Shown here in pieces: positions 1-4,307 of a stretch of 5,255 nucleotides of DNA (the stretch's first letter is position 1; every line of letters starts with the position of its first letter). Made by a program: the position numbers and the translations under genes. The notes beneath the pieces were generated by a model. That model saw only the letters and a program-made list of their open reading frames with translations. It had not been told where the DNA came from and made no database searches. Origin of the DNA: Clostridiales bacterium UBA1246 (GTDB taxonomy: Bacteria > Bacillota > Clostridia > Oscillospirales > Oscillospiraceae); contig DBWE01000174.1 of assembly GCA_002308315.1 (NCBI GenBank), forward strand, positions 179 through 5,433, written 5' to 3'.

Positions 1-440
1 ACGCCCGGGAAATTGCCCACGTGCTGTTTTGAGCCCGTAAGCTTATTGAAAAGCGTGGTTTTGCCGCTGTTCTGATTGCCGACCAGGGCGAAAGTCAGCA
101 CGGTCCCCTCGCCGAGAGGATCGCCGCTGCCCTTCGGGTGGAAGCGTCCGCCCTCGCCGAGACCGAGATGCTCGCTGACGGGCGCGGGATTTGCCGCGCT
201 CCGGCGAACGGCGCCGGAGATCGGCTCGACCTCGATCTTGCCCGCGTCGTCGAGTCTGAGCGTAAGCTCATAGCCGTGAAGACAGATCTCGACCGGGTCG
301 CCCATGGGCGCGTATTTTACTACCGTGACCTCCGTGCCGGGTATTATCCCCATATCCAGAAAATGCTGACGCAGCGCGCCGCTGCCGCCGACCGTCAGTA
401 CGCGGGCCGAGCGGCCTTCTTTTATTTCTCTCAGTGTCAA
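1..440 (-). CDS. feoAB: FeoA-FeoB fusion ferrous iron transporter (5' part, truncated by window edge)
   Basis: FeoB is a membrane Fe2+ transporter with a cytoplasmic GTPase domain, and FeoA is a small SH3-like partner. Here both are in one frame. Residues 1-75 are FeoA: the start MTLREIKEG, then LDMGIIPGTEV (28-38), APMGDPVEI (44-52) and GYELTLR (56-62) are family signatures. A Gly/Pro-rich linker follows (about 76-113). FeoB starts at VLTFALVG, with the G1 P-loop GNQNSGKTT at 121-129 and NFPGV at the edge. The start is TTG at 440-438, because AAGGAGG (plus coordinates 449-455) lies 8 nt upstream and the FeoA fold begins exactly there; no in-frame ATG exists upstream. Only 146 codons are visible, so the rest of the G domain and the membrane core lie outside. 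It is divergent from the metalloregulator at 625, which probably represses it. Family assignment is very secure. Confidence 0.96.
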   Translation of the reverse strand, partial: MTLREIKEGRSARVLTVGGSGALRQHFLDMGIIPGTEVTVVKYAPMGDPVEICLHGYELTLRLDDAGKIEVEPISGAVRRSAANPAPVSEHLGLGEGGRFHPKGSGDPLGEGTVLTFALVGNQNSGKTTLFNKLTGSKQHVGNFPG

Positions 441-448
441 GCAGACGC

Positions 449-455
449 CCTCCTT
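449..455 (-). promoter_or_regulatory. Ribosome binding site that fixes the TTG start of feoAB
   Basis: The minus strand reads AAGGAGG, a full anti-Shine-Dalgarno match, 8 nt before TTG. It decides the non-ATG start. Confidence 0.9.
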
Positions 456-458
456 CTG

Positions 459-481
459 TCGGATCGGAACCGAGGATCCGA
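459..481 (-). repeat. Inverted repeat in the feoAB leader
   Basis: TCGGATC (459-465) and GATCCGA (475-481) are a perfect 7-bp inverted repeat around a 9-nt loop, just upstream of the Shine-Dalgarno sequence in the feoAB 5' untranslated region. An alternative inner pairing (TCGG-TT-CCGA) also exists. A second perfect 10-bp palindrome, GTCCCGGGAC (483-492), lies next to it, just downstream of the expected transcription start. Either could be an RNA hairpin or an additional protein site; the function is unknown. Confidence 0.4.
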
Positions 482-502
482 GGTCCCGGGACTCAGACCG
501 TC

Positions 503-531
503 ATTATAGTAAGCGGCCGATAACTTGTCAA
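503..531 (-). promoter_or_regulatory. Perfect-consensus SigA promoter of feoAB
   Basis: On the minus strand the -35 is TTGACA (plus 526-531) and the -10 is TATAAT (plus 503-508), separated by exactly 17 bp. Both hexamers match consensus at all six positions. The expected start of transcription is near 496, giving a leader of about 55 nt. A promoter this strong on an iron transporter implies tight repression, consistent with the adjacent metalloregulator. Confidence 0.92.
508..525. promoter_or_regulatory. Candidate metalloregulator operator within the feoAB promoter spacer
   Basis: AGTAAGCGGCCGATAACT is an 18-bp imperfect palindrome (7 of 9 half-site positions pair) centred on CGGCCG. It covers the whole 17-bp spacer plus one base of the -10 hexamer. 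The position suits a dimeric repressor that excludes RNA polymerase. It does not obviously match the published DtxR or MntR operator consensus, so assignment to the neighbouring regulator is inference from location. Confidence 0.45.
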
Positions 532-624
532 GAGCTTCCCGGTTTTTCTGACGTTTTCCCGACGGGAGCGCTTGCGTTTTTTCTCCGCCTGTGGTAAGTT
601 GTTTTCTGAAAGGGCGGGAATGGT

Positions 625-996
625 ATGGCAATGCTGGAATCCGGCGAAATGTATCTTGAGACGATATACGTTCTTTTGAAAAATAATCCGACCGTAAGGG
701 CGATCGACGTGGGTGAAAGCCTCGGCTACTCCAAGCCGTCGGTCAGCCGCGCCGTCGGCCTGCTGAAAAAAGCCGGCTTTGTCGTTACGGATGAGCTGGG
801 CTGTCTCAGACTGACGGAAGCGGGAAAAAAACGGGCAGAGCGGATCTACGAGCGGCATACCGTTCTGACCGGGCTGTTTATCCGGCTCGGCGTGGACGAA
901 AAGACGGCCGCGGACGACGCCTGCCGGATCGAGCATTATATCAGCGATACCACATTCAGCGCGATCAAAGAGCATTTGAATAAATACGGAGGCTGA
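625..996 (+). CDS. DtxR/MntR-family iron-type metal-dependent repressor, short form
   Basis: A cytoplasmic winged-helix repressor that binds DNA when loaded with Fe2+ or Mn2+. Residues about 8-65 form the helix-turn-helix (GEMYLETIY at 7-15, recognition region SKPSVSRAV at 36-44, wing to LTEAGKK at 63-69). Residues about 70-123 form the dimerisation/metal domain with DACRIEH at 98-104. By alignment with family members the primary-site ligands are Met9, Cys100, Glu103 and His104, the set seen in iron-responsive DtxR (Met10, Cys102, Glu105, His106); manganese-type MntR has Asp and Glu at the first two positions. His78 of the ancillary site is kept, but the other ancillary ligands are Thr82 and Ala96. 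No C-terminal SH3-like domain is present: 123 aa against about 142 (MntR) and 226 (DtxR). ATG 625 is chosen because AAAGGG (609-614) lies 10 nt upstream. A weak promoter, TTGCGT-17-TAAGTT (572-600), may drive it. It probably controls the divergent feoAB. Confidence 0.92.
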   Translation: MAMLESGEMYLETIYVLLKNNPTVRAIDVGESLGYSKPSVSRAVGLLKKAGFVVTDELGCLRLTEAGKKRAERIYERHTVLTGLFIRLGVDEKTAADDACRIEHYISDTTFSAIKEHLNKYGG

Positions 997-1062
997 CGCC
1001 CGTAGGGACGCGAGTCGAAAAGCGCCGAAAGAGAATGTTCTTATCAGGACTGTCCGGGAAGA

Positions 1063-1097
1063 GGGGCCGCTGCAGAATGGCAGCAGGCCCCCTTTTT
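1063..1097 (+). terminator. Intrinsic terminator of the metalloregulator gene
   Basis: GGGGCCGCTGC (1063-1073) pairs with GCAGCAGGCCCC (1080-1091) with one bulged A (1085) and a 6-nt loop, followed by TTTTT at 1093-1097. It lies 67 nt after the stop codon and separates the regulator from holB. Confidence 0.88.
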
Positions 1098-1234
1098 CGT
1101 TGAAACGCAGCGCCGTGAACGCGGGCGGGGATCGGAGCCCGGGAGGCCGTACGCATCCCGGCGCGGCTCAGGCGCGCCTTTTCCGCGATCCATATCCCGG
1201 CGGCCTTTCGGGAGCCGCTGTATCGCGTACCGAA

Positions 1235-1263
1235 ACTTTATCACACTTCGGCGCTCGCCGCAA
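1235..1263 (-). promoter_or_regulatory. Possible leftward promoter in the left arm of the module
   Basis: The minus strand reads TTGCGG (plus 1258-1263), a 17-bp spacer, then TAAAGT (plus 1235-1240) preceded by TG in the extended -10 position. It would fire leftward into the gene-free stretch at 1098-1228, where no protein gene is evident. The -35 is only a half match, so activity is uncertain. Confidence 0.3.
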
Positions 1264-1300
1264 TACGGAAGAGACGCGGACGGCCGTAAAAACGGACGGC

Positions 1301-1329
1301 TTGAAAACAAAACGAATGTGTGATAAAGT
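1301..1329 (+). promoter_or_regulatory. Probable promoter of the holB-ricT operon
   Basis: TTGAAA (1301-1306), a 17-bp spacer, then TAAAGT (1324-1329) with the extended -10 TG at 1321-1322. The -10 lies in the right 12-bp arm of the mirrored module. Transcription would start near 1336, about 29 nt before the holB start codon. Confidence 0.6.
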
Positions 1330-1364
1330 AGACCGTAGCATATGATACGGGAGGCGCGGCGGCG

Positions 1365-2132
1365 GTGGACAGATATCTGCGCATAAGACAGCTTGCGGAC
1401 AGCGGCGGACTGTCGCACGCGTGGATCGTCTTCGGCGAGGACGACGCGGAGAGAGACCGGCTCACGGCGTTTCTTGCCTCGGCCCTGCTCTGCCGGGCAA
1501 AAAGCGGACGCCCCTGCGGCAGCTGTCCCGACTGCAGAAAAAGCGCCGGAGGAATACATCCCGATCTTATAAAGGTAGTCAGGCAGCCCGACCGGCGCGA
1601 GCTGGTGGTGGAGCAGATACGGGACATGACGGCGGAGGCGTATATACGCCCCAACGAGGCCGGCAGGAAGGTCTTCGTCATAGAGCAGGCGGAGCTTTTG
1701 AACGTAAGCGCCCAGAACGCCATGCTGAAGATCATCGAGGAGCCCCCGGCGTACGCGGCGTTCATACTCTCGGCGAGAAATCCCGGCGGATTTCTCGAGA
1801 CCGTGCGCTCCCGCTGCGTGGAGCTGAGCGCGGCGTCGGGCGGGGAAGAGCGGGTCTTTTCGCCGCTCGCCGAGGAGCTTGCCGGAGCGGTGCTCGCGGG
1901 AGATCTGCGCGCACTCGCGGGAGCCTCCGTGAAGGCCGAGAAGCTGGACAGGGCGGATTTTGACGCTCTGACGGACGAGCTGTATATCCTCTTTTCCGTG
2001 AAGGCAAGGGAGCCGGAGCTCCGCGAGGCGGCTGCCGAGGCCGCGGGATGGATGGATGCCCTGCGCGGCATGCGCCGCAGCAACGTCAGCGCGGGACACT
2101 GTATGGGATATCTTTTGAGTTTGGTAAAGTGA
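1365..2132 (+). CDS. holB: DNA polymerase III delta prime subunit (clamp loader)
   Basis: Delta prime is the stator of the clamp loader that places the beta sliding clamp on DNA at the replication fork. Signatures seen: LSHAWIVFG (16-24); a zinc module with Cys43, Cys51, Cys54 and Cys57 followed by HPDL (65-68); KVFVIEQAELLNVSAQNAML (102-121), the Walker B-like region; LKIIEEPP (121-128); and the SRC motif (149-151) that supplies the arginine finger. The P-loop is degenerate: GEDDAERDRL replaces GxxGxGKT, so this subunit should not bind ATP in the usual way. At 255 aa it is shorter than the roughly 300-340 aa typical of the family, the loss being in the C-terminal collar domain (after about 160). 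The start is GTG 1365, with GGGAGG (1349-1354) 10 nt upstream. The stop overlaps the Shine-Dalgarno of ricT, so the two genes are co-transcribed. Confidence 0.93.
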   Translation: MDRYLRIRQLADSGGLSHAWIVFGEDDAERDRLTAFLASALLCRAKSGRPCGSCPDCRKSAGGIHPDLIKVVRQPDRRELVVEQIRDMTAEAYIRPNEAGRKVFVIEQAELLNVSAQNAMLKIIEEPPAYAAFILSARNPGGFLETVRSRCVELSAASGGEERVFSPLAEELAGAVLAGDLRALAGASVKAEKLDRADFDALTDELYILFSVKAREPELREAAAEAAGWMDALRGMRRSNVSAGHCMGYLLSLVK

Positions 2133-2139
2133 GGAAACG

Positions 2140-3480
2140 ATGCCTGAAGTAGTAAGCGTGCGGTTCAGAAACCGCGGTAAGGTATATTATTTCGATCCCT
2201 CCGGGCTTACGCCCGAGGAAGGGGACAAGCTGGTGGTGGAGACCTCCAAGGGTCAGGAAATGGGCGACTGCGTGGGAGGCGTAAGGCAGGTGGGAGACAG
2301 CGGCATAGTTCAGCCGCTCCGGCCCGTCATACGCATAGCCACCGAGGCGGATATAAAGCAGGCCGAGGAGAACCGCGCAAAGGAGGCCGAGGCCTTCGAT
2401 ATATGCCAGCAGAAAATAGAGTCCCGCGGGCTCGATATGAAGCTGGTGGACGTGGAATACAGCTTCGACGGCAGCAAGATACTGTTCTTCTTCACCTCCG
2501 ACGGGCGCGTGGATTTCAGAGAGCTGGTCAAGGACCTGGCGGGAATATTCCATACGCGCATACAGCTCATGCAGATAGGCGTGCGCGACGGGGCGAAGAT
2601 GCTCGGCGGTCTGGGGATATGCGGCAGGCCCTTCTGCTGCTCGTCGTTCCTCGAGGAATTCCAGCCCGTCTCCATCAAAATGGCGAAAACGCAGTCCCTT
2701 TCGCTCAACCCCACGAAAATATCCGGCACCTGCGGGCGGCTCATGTGCTGCCTTAAATACGAGCAGGACGCCTACGAGTATCTTATAAAGACCCTGCCCA
2801 AAACGGACACGCAGGTGGATACGCCGCAGGGCAAGGGCACCGTTACGGAGGTCAATCTCCTGCGCCGCACCGTAAAGGTGCGCCTGGACGAGGGGGATCA
2901 GACGCCTCAGCCCTGGAGCGCGGACAGGATCGGATATATGATCGACGGAGAGTACAAGGCGCCCGAGCCCGAGCCCGAACGGGAGCCGGACGCGGAGCTG
3001 CCCGTCTTCGAGCAGCCCGCCAGAGCGGAGGACGCGGCCGGCGAGGAGCGCCGCAGAGAAAACCGACGCCAGCCGAAGCACGGCGGAGGCAGGCATAAAA
3101 ATCCCGCGCCCCAGGCCGAGACGCGGGAAAAGGAGGATAAGCAGGAGCGTCAGCCCGGGCAGGACGGCCGGGAGCAGACGGAACGGCGCAAGCCTTCCCG
3201 CTCTTCGAGACACAGGAAGCCCGGCCCCGGCGCGTCCGGAGAGAAGAAGCAGACGGACAAAAGCGCGGACAGGCCCGCCGACAGGGGCGCGGAGCTTCGT
3301 CAGGACGTGCTGCGCGAGGTGATGAAGGATATCACTTCCGCCGGTCACGCCAAAGCGCAGGGCGGAGACAACGCCGGCGGCGGAAAGAAGAAAAACCGCT
3401 ACCGCGGACACGGACGCCGCGGCGACCGTCCGCAGCAGGGAAAAAACAGGTCCGACGGGAGCTCGGCGCAGCAGCAGTAA
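2140..3480 (+). CDS. ricT: RicT/YaaT PSP1-domain Fe-S protein with long charged C-terminal tail
   Basis: RicT acts with RicA and RicF (Y-complex) as a specificity factor for RNase Y in mRNA processing, and in Bacillus the complex carries [4Fe-4S] clusters. Residues 1-270 match the PSP1 family: VVSVRFRNRGKVYYFDP (4-20), KGQEMGDCVGGV (37-48), the GLGICGRPFCCSSFL segment (157-171) and GTCGRLMCCLKYE (196-208). The clustered cysteines 161, 166, 167, 198, 203 and 204 are the expected cluster ligands. From about residue 272 a low-complexity Glu/Arg/Lys/Pro/Gln-rich tail runs to 446, interrupted by one likely helix (LRQDVLREVMKDITSAG, 386-402), and ends in a Lys/Arg/Gly-rich stretch (409-446) of RNA-binding character. 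The Bacillus homologue is about 275 aa, so the tail is an extension. ATG 2140 has GAGG (2131-2134) 5 nt upstream, overlapping the holB stop; the pair sits together as in other Firmicutes. Confidence 0.95.
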   Translation: MPEVVSVRFRNRGKVYYFDPSGLTPEEGDKLVVETSKGQEMGDCVGGVRQVGDSGIVQPLRPVIRIATEADIKQAEENRAKEAEAFDICQQKIESRGLDMKLVDVEYSFDGSKILFFFTSDGRVDFRELVKDLAGIFHTRIQLMQIGVRDGAKMLGGLGICGRPFCCSSFLEEFQPVSIKMAKTQSLSLNPTKISGTCGRLMCCLKYEQDAYEYLIKTLPKTDTQVDTPQGKGTVTEVNLLRRTVKVRLDEGDQTPQPWSADRIGYMIDGEYKAPEPEPEREPDAELPVFEQPARAEDAAGEERRRENRRQPKHGGGRHKNPAPQAETREKEDKQERQPGQDGREQTERRKPSRSSRHRKPGPGASGEKKQTDKSADRPADRGAELRQDVLREVMKDITSAGHAKAQGGDNAGGGKKKNRYRGHGRRGDRPQQGKNRSDGSSAQQQ

Positions 3481-3515
3481 CGGGCGGGATCGAAGCCCGA
3501 CACGGCGATATACGG

Positions 3516-3549
3516 TTTTCGGCGGCAGCCACAGGGCTGTCGCCGAAAA
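3516..3549. repeat. 15-bp hairpin downstream of ricT without a U-tract
   Basis: TTTTCGGCGGCAGCC (3516-3530) pairs with GGCTGTCGCCGAAAA (3535-3549), one G-T pair, loop ACAG. The T run lies before the stem and the A run after it on both strands, so it is not a standard intrinsic terminator in either direction. It may mark the 3' end of the ricT mRNA by another route (processing or Rho) or block convergent readthrough. Confidence 0.55.
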
Positions 3550-3563
3550 TGTCATAAGCACGG

Positions 3564-3584
3564 TCCGCTCCGACGCGGAGCGGA
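3564..3584. repeat. 9-bp perfect hairpin between convergent genes
   Basis: TCCGCTCCG (3564-3572) and CGGAGCGGA (3576-3584) form a perfect stem with a 3-nt loop, 17 nt past the stop of the minus-strand gene. No T-run follows on either strand. With the neighbouring larger hairpin it probably shapes the 3' ends of the two convergent transcripts. Confidence 0.5.
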
Positions 3585-3600
3585 GGCAAGCCGGCATGCT

Positions 3601-3795
3601 TTACAGATCCAGGTCCTCGAAATCGCCGAGATCCCCGCTGCCGCAGCACTCGAAAAAGCGGCAGTTCTTCATCCTGAGCCTGAGCTCGTTGAATTTATCC
3701 TTTATGGTATCCCAATAATAGATCACAGCGGCGACCGCGGCCGCGATCACGGCGGCTAACGCCAGCAGCTTAAGGACGGTTTTGATATTTTTCAT
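3601..3795 (-). CDS. 64-aa single-pass membrane protein, unknown function
   Basis: The protein begins MKNIKTVLKLL, has one hydrophobic Ala/Val/Leu/Ile-rich segment at about 7-27 ending in YYW, then a charged helix (DTIKDKFNELRLRMKN, 29-44), three cysteines (45, 50, 51) and an acidic end, GDLGDFEDLDL (54-64). By the positive-inside rule the basic N-terminus suggests it faces the cytoplasm, but the following segment is also basic, so topology is open; it could also be an uncleaved signal anchor. The start is ATG 3795-3793 because GGGAGGG lies 7 nt upstream; a longer frame from 3870 has no such signal. It is convergent with ricT and divergent from the 51-aa membrane protein. I do not recognise the family. 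The clear ribosome binding site and coherent architecture make it a real gene. Confidence 0.8.
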   Translation of the reverse strand: MKNIKTVLKLLALAAVIAAAVAAVIYYWDTIKDKFNELRLRMKNCRFFECCGSGDLGDFEDLDL

Positions 3796-3832
3796 GTTGA
3801 CGCCCTCCCGTAAAGCAAGTGAATTTGCGTTC

Positions 3833-3849
3833 TGTAAATCTATTTTACA
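3833..3849. promoter_or_regulatory. Palindrome TGTAAA-N5-TTTACA over the -10 of the 64-aa gene
   Basis: TGTAAA (3833-3838) and TTTACA (3844-3849) are perfect inverted half-sites with a 5-bp spacer. They cover the candidate -10 hexamer of the minus-strand gene, a typical repressor operator position. No regulator is assigned. Confidence 0.35.
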
Positions 3850-3870
3850 CTGAAATGAAGAAAAACACAA
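3842..3870 (-). promoter_or_regulatory. Probable promoter of the 64-aa membrane protein gene
   Basis: The minus strand reads TTGTGT (plus 3865-3870), 17 bp, then TAAAAT (plus 3842-3847). The -10 matches at five of six positions, the -35 only at TTG. The start of transcription would fall near 3835, about 40 nt before the start codon. Confidence 0.5.
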
Positions 3871-3931
3871 GCCATATATTGCTGTTTTCGTTTTCAGCTC
3901 TCCTGGACATAATAAGAGAAGAATTCAGGCG

Positions 3932-3988
3932 GACGGGATCCTTCGGATCTCCGGCGTCCGGGAGCGCCGGACCGGAGATCGGCCCGTC
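3932..3988. repeat. Large multi-segment stem-loop upstream of the 51-aa gene
   Basis: Three nested paired segments share one axis: GACGGG (3932-3937) with CCCGTC (3983-3988); GATCTCCG (3946-3953) with CGGAGATC (3973-3980); and GTCCGG (3956-3961) with CCGGAC (3967-3972) around a 5-nt loop. That is 20 base pairs with small internal loops. An alternative local hairpin, GATCC-TTC-GGATC (3938-3949 region), competes with the middle segment. No T-run follows, so a terminator is unlikely. It lies about 35 nt before the start codon and could be a structured leader of unknown class or a protein-binding site. Confidence 0.6.
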
Positions 3989-4023
3989 AAGACCGATCAA
4001 GGGAGTGAAACGGGATCAACTCA

Positions 4024-4179
4024 ATGAGCTTTGCAAAAGGTATGGGCGTGGGCCTTATCGTGGGCATGGCCGCGGGCCTGGCCGCCGCGCCGAAAAAGAA
4101 GAAGAGCCGCACCGCGGGGAAGATGCTGAAAAGCCTCGGAAACATCGTGGACGGCGTCGGCGGGGCGCTGGGACTCTGA
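4024..4179 (+). CDS. 51-aa glycine-zipper membrane protein, unknown function
   Basis: The product starts MSFAKGMGVGLIVGMAAGLA, a hydrophobic segment (about 7-22) with Gly10, Gly14 and Gly18 in a GxxxGxxxG zipper that favours helix packing in membranes. It is followed by a PKKKK basic cluster (23-27), then a short amphipathic segment (TAGKMLKSLGNIVDGVGGAL, 30-49). This plan resembles small YtxH-like proteins of Gram-positives, but I cannot assign a named family. An in-frame TGA at 4006-4008 leaves ATG 4024 as the first start; only a weak GGGA (4012-4015) precedes it by 8 nt, so translation may be low or controlled by the structured leader. A very strong terminator begins 6 nt after the stop, which supports an independent, real gene. 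It is divergent from the 64-aa membrane protein. Confidence 0.72.
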   Translation: MSFAKGMGVGLIVGMAAGLAAAPKKKKSRTAGKMLKSLGNIVDGVGGALGL

Positions 4180-4184
4180 AACCG

Positions 4185-4231
4185 AAAACGGGGCCGCCGC
4201 AAGATCCTCATTTTGCGGCGGCCCCGTTTTT
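4185..4231. terminator. Strong bidirectional intrinsic terminator
   Basis: The 18-nt arms at 4185-4202 and 4213-4230 are perfectly complementary (AAAACGGGGCCGCCGCAA on the left), with a 10-nt loop. T4227-T4231 follow on the plus strand, and the A run at 4185-4188 gives T's for leftward transcripts. It ends the 51-aa gene and insulates the HD-domain gene. Confidence 0.95.
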
Positions 4232-4245
4232 GTCCTGCAAAGGAA

Positions 4246-4274
4246 TTGCTCCGGAGGGCCGGGCGTGGTAAAAT
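4246..4274 (+). promoter_or_regulatory. Extended -10 promoter of the HD-domain gene
   Basis: TTGCTC (4246-4251), 17-bp spacer, TAAAAT (4269-4274) with TG at 4266-4267 in the extended -10 position. The -35 is weak, the -10 strong. It starts just after the terminator, giving a leader of about 27 nt. Confidence 0.65.
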
Positions 4275-4307
4275 CGAAGCACATAAACAGGAAAGGCGGA
4301 GATCGGA

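Larger units (their letters stand above)
1220..1348. repeat. Mirror-image promoter-like module with perfect 12-bp inverted arms
   Basis: ACTTTATCACAC (1235-1246) and GTGTGATAAAGT (1318-1329) are perfect inverted copies. Similarity goes on inward (TTCG against CGAA across one bulged base) and outward (GTATC at 1220-1224 against GATAC at 1344-1348, with matching GC and TAC bits between). Each arm contains a TGnTAAAGT extended -10 sequence with a TTG-type -35 exactly 17 bp upstream, so the two halves look like divergent promoters with a shared control sequence. An inverted-repeat mini-element is an alternative, but I see no adjacent target-site duplication. Confidence 0.6.
997..1364. other. Gene-free intergenic region of 368 bp: terminator plus mirrored promoter module
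   Basis: No open frame here has a convincing start signal or a recognisable product on either strand. The left part (997-1097) is the regulator's 3' tail and its terminator. The middle (1098-1219) is very GC-rich and has nested inverted repeats: CGCGAT (1184-1189) with ATCGCG (1222-1227), and inside them GCGGC (1200-1204) with GCCGC (1214-1218). The right part (1220-1348) is the inverted-repeat module described separately. I recognise no tRNA, SRP RNA, 6S RNA or known riboswitch. Confidence 0.6.

Noticed and set aside
138..509. Plus-strand open frame across the feoAB region
   Set aside because: It lies opposite a clear FeoA-FeoB coding sequence and its promoter, and its translation has no recognisable domain.
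1100..1345. Plus-strand 81-codon open frame in the intergenic region
   Set aside because: It starts with TTG directly after a terminator, has no Shine-Dalgarno, and runs through the mirrored promoter module.
1220..1348. Mobile mini-element (MITE) with terminal inverted repeats
   Set aside because: The arms are inverted and imperfect as in a MITE, but there is no flanking target-site duplication next to both ends, and the arms align as promoters with 17-bp spacers. Kept as a regulatory module; a genome-wide copy search would settle it.
1044..2099. A 351-codon open frame on the minus strand
   Set aside because: It is antisense to holB and the gene-free region, with low-complexity composition and no ribosome binding site; the plus-strand HolB signatures are decisive.
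2086..3597. A 503-codon open frame on the minus strand
   Set aside because: It is antisense to ricT, has no family signature, and is a by-product of GC-rich codon bias; the plus strand carries an unmistakable RicT with its cysteine motifs.
3796..3870. Longer 89-aa start for the minus-strand membrane protein
   Set aside because: The upstream extension covers the promoter and palindrome and has no ribosome binding site, while the internal ATG at 3795 has GGGAGGG 7 nt upstream.
3932..4023. Known riboswitch (guanidine, fluoride, preQ1 or similar) in the 51-aa gene leader
   Set aside because: The conserved loop sequences of these classes are not present; only the stem-loop geometry can be supported.
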